DNA from: JAGTJU01 sp038257535
GTDB taxonomy: Bacteria > Myxococcota_A > Polyangia > Fen-1088
Length of the DNA stretch: 21,122 bases
Direction: 5' to 3'
Assembly: GCA_038257535.1 (NCBI GenBank)
Contig: JBBSJE010000094.1
Coordinates: 1-21,122, forward strand
Part shown: positions 1 through 7,299 of the stretch, one piece after another
How the letters are laid out: each line of letters opens with the position of its first letter
Numbering within the stretch: the stretch's first letter is position 1
Position numbers and translations under genes: made by a program
Notes under the pieces: model-generated
The model's input: only the letters and a program-made list of their open reading frames with translations
Databases searched by the model: none
What the model was told of the DNA's origin: nothing

Positions 1-600
1 AAAGAGGTGACGCGAAGGGAGGGATGGGACGCGATGGAATACGCGCGTTTTGCTGATGACATGGTTGTCGTGGTTGATCCGCATTGGCGGAACCACGACT
101 TGTGGAGGAAGGTAGAAAAGCGGCTTCGCGAAGAAATCAGCCAGCTTAAAGTGAACGTAAACGAAGATAAGAGCCGAGTTGTGAATCTCAAAGATGACGA
201 GACATTTTGCTTTCTTGGGTTCGACTTTCGTCGCATTCGCACACGTGCGGAGCGATGGATGCCGCTGAAAACACCTGCTCTCAAGAAAAGGACAGCGTTG
301 CTTCAAAAGCTCGAGGAACAGTTTGGTCGCTTTGAATCACAGCCGGTGGCAAGGGTAATCGAGGTCATCAACCCAATCCTGAGAGGGTGGGTTAATTACT
401 TTGCTATCGGAAACTCGAACCGCTGCCTCAACTACGTTCGCGATTGGGTAGAGAAGAAAGTACGTCGCCACTTGGCGAGGGCCTGCAAGCGTTCGGGATT
501 CGGATGGAAACGATGGAGTAGAGCGTTTCTGTACGAGACCTTAGGGTTGTTCGACAACTACAGGGTCAAGTACGGAGCGAAGAAAGTCGTCACACCGTGA
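1..600 (+). CDS. ltrA: Group II intron reverse transcriptase/maturase, C-terminal part (5' end outside window)
   Basis: The frame is open from base 1, so the gene begins before the window. It encodes the end of a group II intron protein, which assists intron splicing and copies intron RNA into DNA at the target. Visible parts are the reverse transcriptase active-site motif, YARFADD near residues 14-20; the end of the RT palm/thumb, with FLGFDFRR; and the maturase (X) domain, with RGWVNYF and then LYETLGLFDNYRV. It stops at 600 soon after the X domain, and no HNH endonuclease domain follows. That is typical of endonuclease-free introns such as class C, although class is not proven here. A domain-V-like hairpin lies about 35 bases downstream, as expected if the gene sits in intron domain IV. 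Family assignment is secure; whether the intron is active cannot be judged from a fragment. Confidence 0.93.
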   Translation, partial: KEVTRREGWDAMEYARFADDMVVVVDPHWRNHDLWRKVEKRLREEISQLKVNVNEDKSRVVNLKDDETFCFLGFDFRRIRTRAERWMPLKTPALKKRTALLQKLEEQFGRFESQPVARVIEVINPILRGWVNYFAIGNSNRCLNYVRDWVEKKVRRHLARACKRSGFGWKRWSRAFLYETLGLFDNYRVKYGAKKVVTP

Positions 601-633
601 ACTGTCACATAACCGATGGTGCGAAGTGGGCAG

Positions 634-670
634 GTGCGCGTAGTGCGGGAAATCCGCACGCTACGTGCGA
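634..670 (+). ncRNA. Group II intron domain V-like hairpin
   Basis: A hairpin with domain V architecture follows the maturase gene. The lower stem pairs 635-643 with 661-669 (CGTAG with CTACG, extended by G-C and G-U pairs). The upper stem TGCGG (644-648) pairs with CCGCA (654-658), closing a GAAAT loop. A two-base CG bulge (659-660) separates the stems on the 3' side. A short stem, GNRA-like loop and two-base 3' bulge just after the RT gene are the hallmarks of catalytic domain V. The loop is one base longer than a strict GAAA tetraloop unless a G-U pair closes it. Domain VI and the exact 3' splice site could not be fixed. Confidence 0.7.
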
Positions 671-860
671 CCGGGCGGGGGCTGGAAACGGAACCAAGGA
701 CGGATTGAGGCACCAACATTAAGCCGAAAGCCGTTGGCAACAGCTGCTCCCCGAACCTAAAGTCATCGCGCCAGCCCTCGACCCTACCGGGTTGTAGCCC
801 CGGTCGACGCTTGTTTGAAAAGCCCAGCGCGGGCACATAACAAGCCCGTGTCGATGATCG
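671..860. other. Intron 3' tail and flanking spacer
   Basis: No credible gene is seen between the domain V-like hairpin and the convergent J-like gene. The stretch contains a 6-bp hairpin, ACCGGG at 786-791 with CCCGGT at 799-804, followed by a loose T-rich stretch; it may be an intron tail structure or a terminator. A second weak 5-bp stem (CGGGC/GCCCG) lies near 828-846. The intron/exon boundary is probably in this interval but cannot be placed from one copy. Confidence 0.4.
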
Positions 861-1232
861 TTAGGGCGATTGGTTTCGCCAGATCTGCGACACTTCTGCG
901 AGCGTCGCCCGCGACAAGGCCTCGATGGTCGCCGCCCGCTTGGCTGCCGCGGTTTCTGTTTCCAGGCGCTGCGCCGCGATCCGGGTCAGCGCCGCCGCCA
1001 CAGACTCGAACGGGGCCGCAGCCGCGTCCACGTCGATCGGGGCGTCGAGGTAGGCACCCAGGCGCCCCTCGGGGGAAGCGAGGCGCTCGTACGCTTCTCG
1101 CACCTGGCGAAACTCTTCAGCGTCGGCGTGCGGCGGGTGGCGCTGTAGGGCCGCGAAGTAGGCGCGTTTGATACGGGCCGCGTCCATGGTGGGTGAAAGG
1201 CCCAAGATGGCGAAGTAATCAGATTTTTTCAT
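861..1232 (-). CDS. Small J-like (DnaJ-type) co-chaperone with HPP in place of HPD
   Basis: This 123-aa protein starts with a J-domain-like helical hairpin: DYFAILGL at residues 5-12, IKRAYFAALQ at 21-30, then FRQVREAYERL at 41-51. J domains recruit Hsp70 and stimulate its ATPase through an invariant HPD loop between helices II and III. Here that loop reads HPP (residues 32-34, codons CAC CCG CCG). The rest is an Ala/Glu-rich helical tail with no Gly/Phe or zinc-finger region. The ATG at 1232 is chosen because the J-like homology begins there; the open frame continues upstream only through unrelated sequence overlapping the previous gene. It lies 22 bases after the stop of the 640-aa gene and is the last gene of the Hsp70 operon. 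It is either a divergent J protein or a J-like scaffold with altered Hsp70 coupling. Confidence 0.8.
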   Translation of the reverse strand: MKKSDYFAILGLSPTMDAARIKRAYFAALQRHPPHADAEEFRQVREAYERLASPEGRLGAYLDAPIDVDAAAAPFESVAAALTRIAAQRLETETAAAKRAATIEALSRATLAEVSQIWRNQSP

Positions 1233-1254
1233 TGAGCAATAAACCCTTTTGGTC

Positions 1255-3177
1255 TCAAAAATCGAAGTGAGTCTGATTCGCACGCCGCGGGGCTTGGCGG
1301 CGGGGGCGCTTGGTCTGCCGCTTGCGTCCTTTGCCCTTGTGCAAGCGTCGAGCGAGCACCAGCGCCTTTCGCACGGCCGCAGAACGATCGGCCACGGTCC
1401 GGGGGGCTGCGTCCAACAGAGCCAGGGCCAGGCGCTCAAGCTCAGGGCCTGGATTCAGAACGTTGTAGAGGCGTGACAACGCGTAGGCCAGGGCGTCCGC
1501 GTTGCTTTTATAGTGCCCCAGCATCACGTCGAACACATCCAGGCAAAGCGAATGGTCTTCGTCGCGGCCGCTTCTTAACAGACGAACGAGCGCCTGGATC
1601 CAATCCCGGATGGGGACGGGGCGCTCGTCCCGGGTGAGCCAGGACAGCGTGAAGGCCCGACGGGCGGCAGGCGCGTCGCCGACGGCTTCGAGCGCAAGAT
1701 CTATCAAGGACGGATTTACATCCAAAAGCTCGTGCCCAAGGCGCCTCCACAAGACCCGCAAAGGCTCGGTTACGGTGGCTTTCATAAACTGGCGGCTCAT
1801 CGCGCGCGCGGCGTTGTCCACCCAGGGATCTTCGACAAACGGAAGATTTAGGTCATCCAGATCGGCATTTAACCCGTCCTCACTCAGCACCTCCGCCAAG
1901 TGCGCCAAGGAGTGCCGCGTGCCCTCGTTGGCGGTGGGCCACGCCCGCTCGATAAAGCGGGCCCCCAGCCCAGGGAGGACTTCGTCGGCCATGACAGCCA
2001 GCATTTTGCTGCGCGCGTCCGAGTCCAAGGCCGATAGCCGCTGGCCCAATGAAACCTCGGCGGCCATGACTTTCTCCAGGTGGTGCCACAGCCATTCGGG
2101 CGGCGCACCCTCATCCCCGTCGCTACGCCTGTCGGGAACGATGCGATGAAACACCAAGCGCCAAATCTCAAGCTCGCCGGGATGTGCATCCATTAGCACC
2201 TCGCACAGCCGCAAAAGCCCGCGGGATCTGTCTGCCTCCCATGAGTGACGCAGCCACCACACGGCACCCAATTGCCCGATGTTTTGGTCGTGCGCAAGCG
2301 CCCGCGCAAGTGTGCCCACGCCGTGCGGATCAGCGTCCAGATCTTCGAAGGCGTCGAGCCTCGCGGCCGCCAACCTTAGAACATCTATCAAAGAGGGCAC
2401 CGAAGGGGGGGCGCTCTTGGGATCAATTACGCGCAGCAACCGAACGAGCAAGCGAACGGGCTCGCCGAGGCGCCCGCCGGAGCGCGCTTGGCAAAGCGCC
2501 TCCCGCCAAGCCAGTCGCGATGCCTGCCCCGCGAGCACCGGCACCAAAGCAGGCGGAGACTCGGCCAGCCAACGCTCGGCTGTCTCTGCGAAATCAGCGA
2601 AGGTTCTGCCAGCCAGCGCGCCCAGCAGCGCTTCCTCCACGTCCGCCTCCGTCTGCGGCCGCGGGGGCGGGGCAGGGCGTGCGCGGGGTGAATCACATCC
2701 CAACCGCGCGTCCGGGCTCTTGCGAAGGCCGTCGGGCAGCTTGGCCAGGACGTCCGGAGAGATCTGGCCTTGCATCGCCACCAGCGAACGCAAAAAATTG
2801 GCCAGCTCGGGGTGTTCCACCTTTTCTCCCAAGGCATCCAGGAACGTGGCGGCGCGATTGAAATCACGGCTGCGCACGCAGCCCCAAAACAGCGCCCAGT
2901 GAAGATCGGCCGGCACTTGGCTGGCTGCGACCAGGGGTAAGAAGGCCGCTGTTTTTACGGCCAACGTGTGCAGCCGCGACCATTGGCCGGCCTTGTGCGC
3001 TTCCCCCACGGCACGCGCAAGCATTGCAGCCACGCGGGACAGCGACGCACTGGGCGTTTCGGCCCGCAACTTCTCGACGGCGCCGAGGGCCAGATCGAGA
3101 TCGTGGCGGCGCAGCGCCTTATCCAGATCGCCCTGCGCGCGTTGGCGGCGTTCTTTGTCGGGATCGCGGCGCCCCAT
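1255..3177 (-). CDS. Hypothetical 640-aa helical protein of the Hsp70 operon
   Basis: I do not recognise this as a named family. The 640-aa product is almost wholly predicted alpha-helical, rich in Ala, Leu, Arg, Asp and Trp, without a signal peptide or membrane segment, so probably cytoplasmic. Paired amphipathic helices such as KALRRHDLDLALGAVEKL near the N-terminus resemble TPR or other alpha-solenoid repeats, though no regular repeat period is obvious by eye. A Pro/Arg-rich linker lies near residues 164-176. The last ~35 residues form a strongly basic tail (KGKGRKRQTKRPRRQAPRR) that could bind nucleic acid, membrane or the acidic Hsp70 tail. The ATG at 3177 lies only 3 bases after the Hsp70 stop, so translation is probably coupled. 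Its place between Hsp70 and J-like genes suggests a client adaptor or co-chaperone (inference). Confidence 0.75.
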   Translation of the reverse strand: MGRRDPDKERRQRAQGDLDKALRRHDLDLALGAVEKLRAETPSASLSRVAAMLARAVGEAHKAGQWSRLHTLAVKTAAFLPLVAASQVPADLHWALFWGCVRSRDFNRAATFLDALGEKVEHPELANFLRSLVAMQGQISPDVLAKLPDGLRKSPDARLGCDSPRARPAPPPRPQTEADVEEALLGALAGRTFADFAETAERWLAESPPALVPVLAGQASRLAWREALCQARSGGRLGEPVRLLVRLLRVIDPKSAPPSVPSLIDVLRLAAARLDAFEDLDADPHGVGTLARALAHDQNIGQLGAVWWLRHSWEADRSRGLLRLCEVLMDAHPGELEIWRLVFHRIVPDRRSDGDEGAPPEWLWHHLEKVMAAEVSLGQRLSALDSDARSKMLAVMADEVLPGLGARFIERAWPTANEGTRHSLAHLAEVLSEDGLNADLDDLNLPFVEDPWVDNAARAMSRQFMKATVTEPLRVLWRRLGHELLDVNPSLIDLALEAVGDAPAARRAFTLSWLTRDERPVPIRDWIQALVRLLRSGRDEDHSLCLDVFDVMLGHYKSNADALAYALSRLYNVLNPGPELERLALALLDAAPRTVADRSAAVRKALVLARRLHKGKGRKRQTKRPRRQAPRRANQTHFDF

Positions 3178-3180
3178 CCC

Positions 3181-4878
3181 TTACTTCTGCTCCTCGTTTT
3201 CGTCTTCCTCGTCGGCTTCAACGTCGAAGATGAAGTCCAAAAGTGCGTCCTCGGCCGCATCCCGCTCGTTTCCCTGTGACACCGCGAGGGCCTCTATCCG
3301 CCGTTCAAGTTCGGCCTTCTGCGCCGCTTGCAAACGCGGAAGGAGGGCCCGCGCCTTCCGCACAACCGGTCCCTCGCCCCCCGAACCTGCCTCTTCGCGC
3401 ACCTTGGCGGCGTCGGCCACCTGCAGGGCGACCGTCTTTTCGTTCTTGGTCCCGGGCTGGCTGACAGAGATCCGCACGACGCCGTTGAGGTCGTACTCGA
3501 ACTGGAACCGCACAGGAGACTGTGAGGGCGCCGGCTCAAGCTTGTAGGTGAACGTGCCAATTTGGCTGTTCTGCGACGCACGTGGCGCTTCGCCCTGGAA
3601 GACTTCGACATCGATTCTCCCCTGGTTCTCCGTTGTTGTGTAAAGCTCGCGTGCGCGCGCGGCCGGCAACACCGTGTTGCGCGGGAGAACCGGGACGAAC
3701 GTGTCCGCCACCAGGAACCCTTCATCGTCTTGCACATCGGCTTCCCCGATGGCCTTGAGGCCCAAGCTGTGGGCGGCCACATCGACAAGAATGCGATCTA
3801 CCTTCTCGCCGCGCAGCAGCCCCGCCTGGATCGCCGCCCCCAGTCCCACCGCCAAGTCGGGGTCGATGTCCTCGCGAACGTCCACCTGGAACGCCTCCTC
3901 CAGCCGCGCGCGCACAAGCGGGATCCGGGTGGAGCCACCCACCAGGCACACCCGTGCGATCTGCTGATCCCCCAGGTTCGCGTCCGCCACCGCCCGGCGC
4001 GCCAGGTCGATGCTGGATCCGATCAGCGGCCCAATGGCTTCCTCCATCTGAAGCCGCGTGATCGAAAGATCGAGGTGTACAGGCTCGTTGCCCTTGCTGG
4101 CCAGGAACTCTTCCCGGATCGTCACCTCAAGCGTGGCGGAGAGCTGGATCTTGGCGTTCTCGGCCGCTCGGCGCAGCCGCGCCATGGCACGCAGATCTTC
4201 ACGCACATCGACGCCGTGCTTGGTGCGAAGCTCATCAAGGAACAGCGACAATAGCTTGTCGTCGAAGTCGTCTCCTCCGAGATGCGTATTGCCGGCGGTG
4301 GCCCGCACCTCGCGCACGTCGCCGAACACCTCCAGGATCGAAACATCGAAGGTGCCGCCGCCCATGTCGTAGACCATGACGATCTCGGGCTCAGTCGTTG
4401 CGCTGGAGAGAGCCTGGTCGAACACCAAGGATGCGCTGGTTGGCTCGTTGAGAAGGCGCAGCACATGCAAGCCGGCGAGCTCTCCGGCCCGCAGCGTGGC
4501 CCGTCGTTGGGCGTCGTCAAAGTAGGCGGGGACGGTTACCACCGCCTCGTGGACCACTTCGCCCAGGGCCTCCTCGGCGCCACGCTTGAGCGCCCGCAGC
4601 ACCTCGGCCGAGACCTCCTCGGGCGCCACCCGACGCCCCCCCACCTCGAAAGCGAAGTCTTGCCCGATGCGACGCTTGGCCGAGCGGATTGTCCGCTCCG
4701 GCTGTGCCAATTGAAGATTCCGGGCTTCCCGGCCCACCACCACTGCGCCGTCCTCCTTAAAGCACACCACCGAGGGCACGATGGGGTGCCCCGCAACTGG
4801 GATGGCAATGGGCCGCCCGGCATCGAGCCGGGTGATGACCGAATTGGTCGTGCCAAGATCGATTCCGAAAACGCTCAT
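3181..4878 (-). CDS. Hsp70-family chaperone (DnaK-like), short form
   Basis: This is a 565-aa Hsp70, an ATP-driven chaperone. The nucleotide-binding domain (about residues 1-360) shows phosphate loop 1, GIDLGTTNS (5-13); NEPTSAS (144-150), close to the usual NEPTAAA; DMGGGTFDVS (171-180); and LVGGSTRIP (312-320). The interdomain linker is ILVDV at 363-367. A beta substrate-binding domain follows (about 370-490), then only a short helical segment and a very acidic tail (FDVEADEEDENEEQK). Housekeeping DnaK is about 638 aa, so the helical lid is shortened. The ATG at 4878 is used because MSVFGIDLGTT is the canonical N-terminus; it overlaps the GrpE-like stop in an ATGA arrangement. Context and length suggest a specialised paralogue rather than the main dnaK, so no symbol is given. 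Confidence 0.95.
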   Translation of the reverse strand: MSVFGIDLGTTNSVITRLDAGRPIAIPVAGHPIVPSVVCFKEDGAVVVGREARNLQLAQPERTIRSAKRRIGQDFAFEVGGRRVAPEEVSAEVLRALKRGAEEALGEVVHEAVVTVPAYFDDAQRRATLRAGELAGLHVLRLLNEPTSASLVFDQALSSATTEPEIVMVYDMGGGTFDVSILEVFGDVREVRATAGNTHLGGDDFDDKLLSLFLDELRTKHGVDVREDLRAMARLRRAAENAKIQLSATLEVTIREEFLASKGNEPVHLDLSITRLQMEEAIGPLIGSSIDLARRAVADANLGDQQIARVCLVGGSTRIPLVRARLEEAFQVDVREDIDPDLAVGLGAAIQAGLLRGEKVDRILVDVAAHSLGLKAIGEADVQDDEGFLVADTFVPVLPRNTVLPAARARELYTTTENQGRIDVEVFQGEAPRASQNSQIGTFTYKLEPAPSQSPVRFQFEYDLNGVVRISVSQPGTKNEKTVALQVADAAKVREEAGSGGEGPVVRKARALLPRLQAAQKAELERRIEALAVSQGNERDAAEDALLDFIFDVEADEEDENEEQK

Positions 4879-5504
4879 GTCTGTTCTCCGTTGTTCAATG
4901 TGGCCACTTGCCTGCGTACGATCAGGACCTCGCCCTCGCGAAGCACGCGATTGCCCTCTAGCACCGCGGCGCGGATCACCTGGGCGATACACCCGTCCTC
5001 GTGCGCAGCGTTGGCCGCGCCAAGGGCGGTGTTCCCTTCGATCGTTCCCACCACCCTGAAACAGGCCGGATCGGGCGGCTCGCCCAGCGGCGAAAGCCGT
5101 CGCACTTCCGATTGCGCCAGAAACTGGCCGATGCGCGCGGCCACCCCTCTTAGCCCCTCGGTCAGCCCGCCCTGACCCGTTCGCTCGGCGTGCAGGACGG
5201 CCTCATCCAAGGCGTCGGCCGCATCCAGCAGTTCGTTCCAACGGGCGGGCGCGGCCTGGCGCTGCGCGACGACTTTCGTAAGCAAGCCGCGCAAATCAGA
5301 AAATCCCGCTTCAAGCTTGCCTTCCAGCTCCTGAACCTGCGCGCTTTGGCGGGCCTGGAGCCGCGCCACTTTCTGCAGGCTGTCAAGCACGGGTGACATC
5401 GGATCCAAAGCCTGCTCCACCTCGGTGTCGTCGGGGCGGTCTGGCACCGGAGGCAAAACGGGATCGGCCGAGCCCGGAGCGAACAGCTTTCGAAACCAAT
5501 TCAC
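4875..5504 (-). CDS. GrpE-like nucleotide exchange factor
   Basis: This 209-aa protein is the first gene of the Hsp70 operon. GrpE proteins open the Hsp70 nucleotide pocket to release ADP. Residues about 37-85 form a long heptad-rich helix (DSLQKVARLQARQSAQVQEL), like the GrpE dimer helix; a helical segment follows to about 135. The C-terminal part has the GrpE beta-domain pattern, with FRVVGTIEGN (149-158), then DGCIAQVIRAAVLEGNRVLREGEVLIVRR (170-198 region), corresponding to the G-x-V-x-x-V-x-x-Gly-Tyr...-LRPA-V-V region of GrpE. Similarity is clear in pattern but weak in residues. The start is GTG at 5504; the N-terminus MNWFRKLF looks natural, but the upstream ribosome site is weak. The stop overlaps the Hsp70 start by 4 bases. 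Confidence 0.72.
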   Translation of the reverse strand: MNWFRKLFAPGSADPVLPPVPDRPDDTEVEQALDPMSPVLDSLQKVARLQARQSAQVQELEGKLEAGFSDLRGLLTKVVAQRQAAPARWNELLDAADALDEAVLHAERTGQGGLTEGLRGVAARIGQFLAQSEVRRLSPLGEPPDPACFRVVGTIEGNTALGAANAAHEDGCIAQVIRAAVLEGNRVLREGEVLIVRRQVATLNNGEQT

Positions 5505-5965
5505 GCCGTCTCGTTATCCCAATAACAACATCGTATCAAGGCGAAAACGCGGCTAAGCGAGTTGAACAACGGCACCCCGTTTTGTCGCTGATACGTTAGC
5601 CAACCCGCTCAGGAGCAGGCACGCCCGGGCTCTTCAAGATGGCCAACTGCTGACGAAGCGCCAGGTTTTCCAGGGCAAGCTCACATTGAGGCTTGAGGCT
5701 CGAACTTGCTGTGGCGAGCAGTGCAAGAAGTAGGTTCAGCATGAGCGAAGGAGAGCTTGACGGCCTTACCGAAAAATCCAATCATTTCAAGAAGGATAGG
5801 GTTTTGAGGAAACACAACCGGTGACGACCCGCGCACGCCCGACGCCATGCGCCCAACGCGTCGCATCGCGCATCACGAAAGCAAGCCCGCAGTGCAAACG
5901 ACAGCGCGCAAAACGGCGTCAAGTTTTCGCTTCCCGCCAAAGGAGGGTCGATTAGTGTATCGGCC
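5505..5965. other. Divergent intergenic region with a transposase remnant
   Basis: This 461-base gap separates the minus-strand chaperone operon from the plus-strand Dabb gene and should hold both promoters. It contains the transposase remnant listed separately. On the minus strand, TTGATA (rc of 5533-5538 area) lies 17 bases from TAACGA, upstream of the GrpE-like gene; the second box is a poor -10 match, so no promoter is claimed. From 5790 to 5940 nothing recognisable was found. Confidence 0.5.
5596..5742 (-). pseudogene. Transposase/integrase N-terminal remnant
   Basis: The 48-aa reading from the ATG at 5742 contains CELALENLALRQQLAILK, a pattern I recognise from the N-terminal helix of DDE-type transposase/integrase-core proteins (typically ALENLALRQQLAVLKR, followed by a DRLFW-like segment). 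The protein stops after PERVG at 5596, before the catalytic core, so it is a truncated relic of a protein normally about 300 aa long. The same frame is open to 5781. No terminal inverted repeats or rest of the element were found nearby. Confidence 0.7.
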
Positions 5966-6268
5966 ATGCTTTCTCACGTCGTTATTTTTTGGACCAAACC
6001 CGAAGTGCCCGAGGCCACCGCAAAGCTTATGGCGGGCATGAAGGAATATCTGCAACCCATCCCTGGCGTAAACGTATTTCACACGGGAACGATGGTGCCC
6101 AGCGAGCGCCCCGTTGTGGAACAAAGCTACCAAGTGGGGCTTTATGTACAGGTGCAAGACAAAGCGGCTGAGATCGCATACCAAAAGCACCCCTTGCACC
6201 TTGAATTCATCGAGAAAATCGTAAAAACCTGCGTTGACCGCGTCGTCGTTTACGACTTTGCTGATTAG
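5966..6268 (+). CDS. Dabb-domain (stress-responsive A/B barrel) protein
   Basis: This is a complete 100-aa protein of the Dabb fold, a ferredoxin-like alpha+beta barrel that usually forms dimers. It begins MLSHVVIFW, matching the family's first strand (typically M-x-x-H-V-V-L-F), and includes Y-H/YQKHPLHLEFIEKI near residues 71-85, the family's HP-x-H-x-x-F motif, ending with VDRVVVYDF. Members range from plant stress proteins to bacterial enzymes acting on small hydrophobic substrates, and the substrate cannot be told. An AGGAGG at 5941-5946 is 19 bases before the ATG, too far for a normal ribosome site, so initiation may be weak. It is 86 bases ahead of the ABC operon, and the two may or may not be co-transcribed. 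Confidence 0.88.
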   Translation: MLSHVVIFWTKPEVPEATAKLMAGMKEYLQPIPGVNVFHTGTMVPSERPVVEQSYQVGLYVQVQDKAAEIAYQKHPLHLEFIEKIVKTCVDRVVVYDFAD

Positions 6269-6354
6269 CCCTGGCCACAGCCCCTCCCCGGCTTAAGTCG
6301 ACGCGGAAACCCGTCGAGACTAAAAGCCGATCTACGGGAGGACGGCCTAGGCTT

Positions 6355-7299
6355 ATGATCGAGGTTCGAGGGCTCACGAAATACTACGGCGACCACGCCG
6401 CCATCAGGCAGCTGGACTTCGACATTGCCAAGGGCGAGGTGATTGGCTTTTTGGGCCTTAACGGCGCCGGCAAAACCACCACACTAAAAATCTTGAGCTG
6501 CATCCTGCTGCCCACCGCGGGCACGGTGGTGGTTGACGGCGTGGACGCGCTAGAGAATCCGCACGAGATTCGTAAACGCATAGGGTTTCTTCCTGACACG
6601 CCGCCGCTTTACAACGAAATGACGGTGGGTGAATACCTCACGTTTGCCGCCCGCGTGCGCGGCATCGCCCGCAACCGCACCAGCAAAGCGGTGGGGGAAG
6701 CGGAAGAGAAAACTGGGCTTGTTCACAAACACAAGGAGCTGGTTGGCCGTTTGTCGCACGGGTATCGCCAGCGCGTGGGTGTGGCGCAAGCGTTGGTTCA
6801 CAACCCCGCGTTGCTGATATTGGATGAACCCACAAGCGGTTTAGACCCCTTGCAGATCGTCGAGATGCGCAACCTCATCAAGGGATTGCGTGGACATCAC
6901 ACTCTGCTGATATCGAGCCACATCCTGGCTGAAATCTCCCAAACGTGTGATCGCTTGTTGGTGATTCAAGCGGGCGAAATCGTCCGTCAGGGCACCGAAG
7001 AGCAGCTGGCAAGTTCCATGGGCACGCGGGTCGAAGTGGAGATCGACCTGCAAGGCGAGGTGGGCCAGGTGGTCGAACGCCTCAAGGCGCTACCTGATGT
7101 TCTGGCTGTCAATGTGGTGGCCGAGCAAGCCGGCATCGTGCGTTTGGTGGTGGCCACCGAAGGCGATCAGCGTCCTGAATTGGTGGCCGCGGTGGTGGCC
7201 GCTGGCGGGCGCGTGTTGCGTGTGGATCGCGGCCGCGGCCGGCTTGAAAAGATCTTCATTGAGCTAACCAAATCCAAAGCAGACGGCATGGTGTCATGA
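6355..7299 (+). CDS. ABC transporter ATP-binding protein, Gld/ABC-2 type
   Basis: This 314-aa ATPase powers an ABC-2 type membrane complex. Visible motifs are Walker A GLNGAGKTT (34-42), signature LSHGYRQR (133-140), Walker B LLILDEPT (153-160) and switch histidine H189 in SSHIL. The Q-loop position reads FLPDTPPLY (79-86), as in GldA-like ATPases where the usual Gln is replaced. A C-terminal extension (about 225-310) carries a regulatory-like alpha/beta segment common in this subfamily. GGGAGG at 6336-6341 lies 13 bases before the ATG. The stop overlaps the permease start (ATGA). The downstream genes match the GldA-GldF-GldG arrangement described for Bacteroidota gliding, but whether this one serves motility, export or envelope maintenance is unknown. 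Confidence 0.95.
   Translation: MIEVRGLTKYYGDHAAIRQLDFDIAKGEVIGFLGLNGAGKTTTLKILSCILLPTAGTVVVDGVDALENPHEIRKRIGFLPDTPPLYNEMTVGEYLTFAARVRGIARNRTSKAVGEAEEKTGLVHKHKELVGRLSHGYRQRVGVAQALVHNPALLILDEPTSGLDPLQIVEMRNLIKGLRGHHTLLISSHILAEISQTCDRLLVIQAGEIVRQGTEEQLASSMGTRVEVEIDLQGEVGQVVERLKALPDVLAVNVVAEQAGIVRLVVATEGDQRPELVAAVVAAGGRVLRVDRGRGRLEKIFIELTKSKADGMVS

Noticed and set aside
558..836. 92-aa open frame on the minus strand across the intron tail
   Set aside because: It covers the domain V-like structure and has no recognisable motif; structured intron RNA explains the sequence.
2184..2861. 225-aa plus-strand open frame opposite the 640-aa gene
   Set aside because: Its Arg/Pro/Ala-rich low-complexity composition is typical of the antisense of a GC-rich gene, and the minus-strand gene fits the operon.
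3562..4520. Long antisense open frames over the Hsp70 gene
   Set aside because: Hsp70 motifs on the minus strand are decisive; these frames have no motifs or ribosome sites.
6298..6324. Short CGACG/CGTCG hairpin between the Dabb gene and the ABC operon
   Set aside because: Five pairs plus a bulged GG/CC, no T-run; too weak to call a terminator.
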